A DNA stretch of 9,455 nt, taken from the NCBI GenBank assembly GCA_025965735.1, contig JAOPWK010000016.1, positions 1-9,455 on the forward strand. The letters run 5' to 3'. Below the pieces are notes generated by a model. It was not told the origin of the DNA. It saw nothing but the letters and a program-made list of their open reading frames with translations, and searched no databases. The stretch comes from Frankiales bacterium. GTDB lineage: Bacteria; Actinomycetota; Actinomycetes; Mycobacteriales; SCTD01. The position numbers and the translations under genes were made by a program. Below, piece by piece: positions 5,681 to 9,455 of this stretch (its first letter is position 1; every line of letters starts with the position of its first letter).

Positions 5681-7065
5681 CGCTGACGGTCCAGCAGGCG
5701 ACGAACCGGCTGGTCGTGCTCACTGCGCTGCACTGGTTCCCGGTCGGCCTGACCACTCCCGTGATGGTCCTGCTCGCGCTGGACCGGGGGCTGAGCCTGG
5801 CGGACGTCGGGCTGCTGTTCGGCGTGTACGGCGTGCTGCTCGCGGCGCTCGAGCTGCCCACCGGCGGGCTGGCCGACGCGATCGGGCGCCGGCCGGTGCT
5901 GCTGACAGCGGCGGTGCTGCACGTCCTGAGCTGCCTCGCCTTCGCCGGGGCGCAGGGGCTTCCCGGCTTCCTCGGCGCCATCGCCCTGATGGGTGTGGGC
6001 CGGGCGCTGCTGTCCGGCCCGCTCGAGGCCTGGTACGTCGACACGGTGGACGGGCGCGCGGACGTCGCTCCGGGGCTCGGCCGGCAGAGTGCCGCCGACG
6101 GGGCCGGGCTCGCCGTGGGCGCCGTGATCGGCGGGGCGCTGCCCGCGCTGCTCGGCGGCGCACTGGCGGCGCCGTTCCTGGTGGCCGCCGCGCTCGACCT
6201 CGCCTACGTGGGTGCGCTGCTCCGCCTGCTGGTCGAGGACCGCCCGAAGCGCGAGGGCAGCCTGCGCAGGGAGCTGACCGAGGGCGCCCAGCAGGTGCCG
6301 GCCACCGTCAAGGAGGCGGTCCAGCTGAGCGTCACCGACGGGCCGCTGCGCGTGGTCCTGCTGCTCACTGCGGTCGGCGGCATCGCCATCGTCGCCTTCG
6401 AGCTGCTCGGGCCGCTGCGCTTCGCCGAGCTGGCCGGTGGTCGTGAGGAGGGCGCTGCCGTCCTCGGGACGGTGCAGGCGGTGTCGTTCGGTGCCGCCGC
6501 GGTCGGGGCGCTGCTCGCCGCACGCACGAGACGCCTGCTGCGGCACTCCACCCGCTGGACCTGCGCCCTGCTCAGCGTCCTCGGCGCTGTGGGAGTCGCG
6601 TGCTTCGGCGCCACCTCCGTCATCGTGCTGGGGGCCGGCGCGATGGGCGCCTACTTCCTCGCGCACGGGGCGCAGTGGCCGCTGCTCAGCGCGGTGCTGC
6701 ACAGCCGGGTGGCGTCGGCGCAGCGGGCGACTGCCGTCAGTGCGATGTCGCTGGCGATGACCGTCGGCGGCTTCACCGGCAACCTCGCGCTGCCCCACCT
6801 CGCCGAGGCGACGAGCACCCGGACCGCGTTCGCGGCGGTGGGCGGGCTGGTGCTGCTCAGCGGCCTGCTGTGCCTGCGGCTGCCCGTGTCACGGGACCAG
6901 GAAGCCCTGCTGGACCAGGCGCTCGACCACGGGGACGACCTGCTCGGCGGCGTCGGCCTCGGAGATCCCGGCGGAGGAGGCGAGGACCGAGAGCAGCTCG
7001 CCGAGACGGCGCGAACCGTCGCAGCCGGCGAGCAGCGTGGCGCCGTAGACGTCGACCGCGCCTGA
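5677..7065 (+). CDS. MFS transporter, probable drug or metabolite exporter
   Basis: A 462-residue major facilitator protein with about 12 hydrophobic segments between residues 10 and 402 and a polar central loop (about 186-220). A motif-A-like PTGGLADAIGRRPVLL (61-76) and the GPLEAWYVD segment (114-122) are typical of proton-driven MFS carriers, including many efflux pumps. The GTG start overlaps the regulator stop by 4 nt with no Shine-Dalgarno sequence, so translation is probably coupled and both genes share one promoter. Pairing with an ArsR-like regulator suggests inducible efflux, but the substrate cannot be read from the sequence. The membrane part ends near residue 402. Residues 405-462 are hydrophilic, rich in G, D, E and A, and lie entirely opposite the methyltransferase gene in codon-for-codon register. 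This tail looks like run-on after loss of a stop rather than a domain. Confidence 0.88.
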   Translation: MTLTVQQATNRLVVLTALHWFPVGLTTPVMVLLALDRGLSLADVGLLFGVYGVLLAALELPTGGLADAIGRRPVLLTAAVLHVLSCLAFAGAQGLPGFLGAIALMGVGRALLSGPLEAWYVDTVDGRADVAPGLGRQSAADGAGLAVGAVIGGALPALLGGALAAPFLVAAALDLAYVGALLRLLVEDRPKREGSLRRELTEGAQQVPATVKEAVQLSVTDGPLRVVLLLTAVGGIAIVAFELLGPLRFAELAGGREEGAAVLGTVQAVSFGAAAVGALLAARTRRLLRHSTRWTCALLSVLGAVGVACFGATSVIVLGAGAMGAYFLAHGAQWPLLSAVLHSRVASAQRATAVSAMSLAMTVGGFTGNLALPHLAEATSTRTAFAAVGGLVLLSGLLCLRLPVSRDQEALLDQALDHGDDLLGGVGLGDPGGGGEDREQLAETARTVAAGEQRGAVDVDRA

Positions 7066-8322
7066 CCAGCGCAGGCCTGCCTCCTGCTGCAGCACCTGGG
7101 TCTGCGCGATCCACCCCTCGTCCGAGCGGGCGGCGACCTGGTGCAGCCGGACGTCGTCGCGCAGCCGCCAGGCGGTGGCCAGCACGCCCCTGTCGAGCGC
7201 CTCCTGCCGCGCGAAGAAGGCAGGCACCTCCTCGCCCCAGGACGGAGCCACCGGCTGCGGCGCGTCGTCCAGGTGCACCCGTCCCGTGCCCGGACGCAGC
7301 GCCAGCACGCCGAAGGCCACCGCCTCCACGTCACGCAGCGCGAACCAGTCCAGCCACGCCTCGTACAGCGCGTCGAAGCGCGGCCCCTCGTCGGTGTCCC
7401 GCAGCCACGCCGTCACGTAGTCCTCCGGCGCGGCCAGCTCGCGCTGCACCACCCAGCCGTCCACGTCCGGCCCGAACCACGACTGCACCCGCGCGTCGCC
7501 GTCCTCGCCCGCGACGTGCAGCCAGTTCGCGAGCAGCACCGCGTGGCCGTCGGGCGCGAGCACCGCCGGCAGCTCCGCCACCAGCCGTCGGCACAGCTCG
7601 TCGCCGTCCATCCCGCCGTCGCGGTAGGTGTAGCCGGAGCCGGGTCCGATGACGAACGGCGGGTTCGAGACGACGAGGTCGTACGCCTCCCCCTGCACCG
7701 GCTCGAGCAGGCTGCCGGTGCGCGCCTGCACGTCGCGACCGCCGAGGGCGGCGGACAGCCGCGTGTACGCGGCGGCGCGCGGGTTGGTGTCGGTGGCGAC
7801 CACGACGTCGCTGTGGTCCTCGGCGAGCAGCGCCTGGATGCCGGATCCGGCACCCAGGTCGAGCGTGCGGCCGACGTGCGCGCGGGGCGTGGCTGCGGCC
7901 AGGGTGAGGGAGGCGGCCCCGACGCCGAGCACCTGGTCGGGGTGGACGCCGCTGGCCGCCCGGCCCGGGTCGTGCGCGACGAGCACCTCGACCCCGCCGT
8001 GCACCACCGGCTGCAGGCGCACCGCCGCCGCCACGTCGAACCCGTCGGGGACCAGCCACGACTCGGGCACGCCGGCCCGCCGGGCCTGCTTGAGGTCGAC
8101 GCCGGTCCCGAGCACGAACAGCCGGGCGAGCACCTCCAGCGCGCTGCCGCCGTCGGTGCGCCGAAGCAGCGGGGCCAGCTCGTCGCGGTCGAGGTGGGTG
8201 CGGGCGGTGGCGCCGAGCAGCTCGTCCAGCGCCGCCGCCGACCACCCGGCGGTCTGCAGCGCCGCCCACACCAGCGGAGCGTCGGCGAGCAGGGACTCCG
8301 GGTCGGGCAGCGCGCGCGTCAC
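6889..8322 (-). CDS. PrmC/HemK-like class I SAM-dependent methyltransferase with extra N- and C-terminal domains
   Basis: A 477-residue protein with a central Rossmann methyltransferase fold. Motif I is LDLGAGSGIQALL (154-166), D177 of ATDTN is the likely acidic residue binding the SAM ribose, and VVSNPPF (217-223) is the NPPF catalytic motif of enzymes that methylate amide or exocyclic nitrogens, such as PrmC/HemK, RsmC/RlmG-type rRNA enzymes and N6-adenine methyltransferases. The N-terminal part (about 1-100) and the C-terminal part (about 355-477, ending VVPVVERLVQQGFLVP) match what I recall of actinobacterial proteins with DUF7059 and DUF7782 domains. The target is unknown; glutamine or rRNA is possible. 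The GTG start at 8322 lacks a Shine-Dalgarno sequence but has TAGCGT 8 nt upstream, so it is probably leaderless. Its last 58 codons overlap the exporter frame on the other strand. The C-terminus looks normal for its family, so it is the older partner in the overlap. Confidence 0.88.
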   Translation of the reverse strand: MTRALPDPESLLADAPLVWAALQTAGWSAAALDELLGATARTHLDRDELAPLLRRTDGGSALEVLARLFVLGTGVDLKQARRAGVPESWLVPDGFDVAAAVRLQPVVHGGVEVLVAHDPGRAASGVHPDQVLGVGAASLTLAAATPRAHVGRTLDLGAGSGIQALLAEDHSDVVVATDTNPRAAAYTRLSAALGGRDVQARTGSLLEPVQGEAYDLVVSNPPFVIGPGSGYTYRDGGMDGDELCRRLVAELPAVLAPDGHAVLLANWLHVAGEDGDARVQSWFGPDVDGWVVQRELAAPEDYVTAWLRDTDEGPRFDALYEAWLDWFALRDVEAVAFGVLALRPGTGRVHLDDAPQPVAPSWGEEVPAFFARQEALDRGVLATAWRLRDDVRLHQVAARSDEGWIAQTQVLQQEAGLRWSGAVDVYGATLLAGCDGSRRLGELLSVLASSAGISEADAAEQVVPVVERLVQQGFLVP

Positions 8323-8330
8323 GGGGCACG

Positions 8331-8336
8331 ACGCTA
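8331..8336 (-). promoter_or_regulatory. Putative -10 box of a leaderless promoter for the methyltransferase gene
   Basis: TAGCGT on the minus strand fits TANNNT and ends 8 nt before the GTG at 8322, placing the transcription start at or next to the codon. No Shine-Dalgarno sequence lies between. The -35 region falls inside the hppA terminator stem and shows no recognisable hexamer. The call rests on spacing and on the match with the other two leaderless-type starts in the window. Confidence 0.4.
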
Positions 8337-8348
8337 CAGACGCAACGC

Positions 8349-8382
8349 CGCGCGGCCCGCCCCAGCAGGGACGGGCCGCGCG
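8349..8382 (-). terminator. Hairpin terminator of hppA
   Basis: CGCGCGGCCCG (8349-8359) and CGGGCCGCGCG (8372-8382) form a perfect 11-bp GC stem. A further CCC/GGG (8360-8362 with 8368-8370) can pair after a one-base bulge, leaving a 5-nt loop. It starts 12 nt past the hppA stop codon and lies before the methyltransferase promoter. The trailing sequence has only scattered T residues, which is common for actinobacterial terminators that lack a U-tract. Confidence 0.75.
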
Positions 8383-8394
8383 AGAGCGTGCGGA

Positions 8395-9455
8395 CTAGCG
8401 GCGGTCGGACGTGAGGCTGGAGGCCTCCGCGATCTCGACGGCGCCGGAGACGCTGCGCTTGTTGCTGATCGTCACGGCGGTGACGATGCCGGCGATGGCG
8501 AGCGCGGCGATGATGCCGCGGACCGCCAGGCTCTCGTCCTCGCCGATGCCGTACTGCACGACGACCGGCGCGATGAGCAGCGCCACCAGGTTCATCACCT
8601 TGATCAGCGGGTTGAGCGCGGGACCTGCGGTGTCCTTGAACGGGTCACCGACGGTGTCGCCGATGATCGTCGCCTCGTGCGCCAGGGAGCCCTTGCCGCC
8701 GTGGTTGCCGTCCTCGACGAGCTTCTTGGCGTTGTCCCACGCACCACCGGAGTTGGACAGGAACACCGCCATGAGGACGCCGGCCGCGATGGCACCGGCG
8801 AGGAAGGCACCCAGCGGCTGGTAGCCGAGGGCGAACCCGACGGCGATCGGCGACAGGACGGCGAGCAGGCCGGGGGTGGCCAGCTCGCGCAGCGAGTCCT
8901 TGGTGCAGATGTCGACGACGCGGGCGTAGTCCGGCTTCTCGGTGTAGTCCATGATCCCCGGCTTGGTGCGGAACTGCTCGCGCACCTCGAACACCACGCG
9001 GCCCGCGGCGCGGGACACCGCCTGGATCGCGAGGCCGGAGAACAGGAACACCACGGCGGCACCGATGATCAGGCCGAACAGCAGGTTCGGCTTCTCGATC
9101 GACAGGTCGAAGCGGTACGGGTGCCCGTCCGGCACGACGCCCTGACCGGCCTTCGCCAGCGCGGTCTCCACGGTCGTCCGGAACGAGCCGAACAGCGCCG
9201 TGGCCGCGAGCACCGCGGTGGCGATGGCGATGCCCTTGGTGATCGCCTTCGTCGTGTTGCCGACCGCGTCGAGGCTGGTGAGCACCAGCGCGCCCTCCTC
9301 GCCGACCTCCCCCGACATCTCGGCGATGCCCTGCGCGTTGTCGCTGATGGGGCCGAAGGTGTCCATGGCGACGATGACGCCGACGGTGGTCAGCAGGCCG
9401 GTGCCGGCCAGCGCCACCGCGAACAGCGCCACGACCGTCGACCCGCCGCCGAGCA
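8395..9455 (-). CDS. hppA: Membrane-bound pyrophosphatase (ion-pumping), C-terminal part
   Basis: The gene enters from the right edge and ends with TAG at 8397-8395, so 352 complete codons are visible, about the C-terminal half of a family usually 650-800 residues long. The enzyme is a multi-helix membrane protein that couples PPi hydrolysis to export of H+ (some relatives pump Na+). Recognisable family signatures, numbered from the internal codon at 9432, are DTFGPISDNAQGIAEM (24-39), LDAVGNTTKA (54-63), NSGGAWDNAKK (227-237) and TVGDPFKDTAGPALNP (260-275). The aspartates and lysines of the last two segments help bind Mg-PPi. The lysine in GNTTKA (K62) is the residue that marks K+-independent members, which have alanine there if K+-dependent. 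The codon at 9432 is not the true start: LGGGSTV continues upstream in frame to the window edge and is conserved in the family. A strong hairpin follows the stop. H+ is the likelier ion, but the visible part does not prove it. Confidence 0.95.
   Translation of the reverse strand, partial: LGGGSTVVALFAVALAGTGLLTTVGVIVAMDTFGPISDNAQGIAEMSGEVGEEGALVLTSLDAVGNTTKAITKGIAIATAVLAATALFGSFRTTVETALAKAGQGVVPDGHPYRFDLSIEKPNLLFGLIIGAAVVFLFSGLAIQAVSRAAGRVVFEVREQFRTKPGIMDYTEKPDYARVVDICTKDSLRELATPGLLAVLSPIAVGFALGYQPLGAFLAGAIAAGVLMAVFLSNSGGAWDNAKKLVEDGNHGGKGSLAHEATIIGDTVGDPFKDTAGPALNPLIKVMNLVALLIAPVVVQYGIGEDESLAVRGIIAALAIAGIVTAVTISNKRSVSGAVEIAEASSLTSDRR

Noticed and set aside
5608..6798. A 396-codon minus-strand frame opposite the exporter
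   Set aside because: Q, R, H, G and A-rich composition with no domain; the exporter frame on the plus strand has clear membrane segments and family motifs.
7331..8329. A 332-codon minus-strand frame overlapping the methyltransferase
   Set aside because: Same strand but shifted frame, arginine/alanine/glycine repeats typical of out-of-frame GC-rich translation, no motifs; the correct frame carries the SAM and NPPF motifs.
9430..9432. GTG at 9432 as the start of hppA
   Set aside because: The frame stays open to the window edge and the upstream residues (LGGGSTV) are conserved family sequence, so the gene is cut by the window rather than starting here.

Overview
The window is very GC-rich, uses many GTG starts and has almost no intergenic space, which points to a high-GC actinobacterium. 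The gene set agrees: a transporter fused to dTMP kinase, a topoisomerase I with a lysine-rich tail and no zinc fingers, and a membrane pyrophosphatase. The genus cannot be fixed from the sequence alone.

Layout, left to right. On the minus strand lie the first 31 codons of holB (positions 94 to 1), then an MFS/thymidylate kinase fusion (2133 to 91) whose TGA overlaps the holB GTG, then topA (4928 to 2154), which ends 20 bp before the fusion gene. A 185-bp divergent control region (4929-5113) separates topA from a plus-strand pair: an ArsR-like winged-helix regulator (5114-5680) and an MFS exporter (5677-7065), joined by a GTGA overlap. The exporter frame runs 177 bp tail-to-tail into a minus-strand methyltransferase gene of the PrmC/HemK-like NPPF type (8322 to 6889). 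A 72-bp gap with a strong hairpin terminator precedes hppA, a membrane pyrophosphatase (minus strand, 8395 to beyond the right edge).

Functionally, the minus-strand genes are housekeeping. TopA relaxes negative supercoils, Tmk makes dTDP for DNA synthesis, HolB is a clamp-loader subunit, and HppA couples pyrophosphate hydrolysis (PPi comes largely from polymerisation reactions) to cation pumping. The regulator/exporter pair looks like a self-contained accessory unit set between topA and the methyltransferase gene, probably autoregulated through an imperfect 28-bp palindrome over its own -35 box.

Three genes have a TAGNNT hexamer 7-8 nt before a GTG start and no Shine-Dalgarno sequence, as expected for leaderless transcripts. 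I see no CRISPR array, mobile element, tRNA or rRNA, and nothing that clearly amounts to a new multi-gene system. The points most worth a second look are the palindromic operator, the antisense overlap of the exporter tail with the methyltransferase gene, and the structured topA leader.
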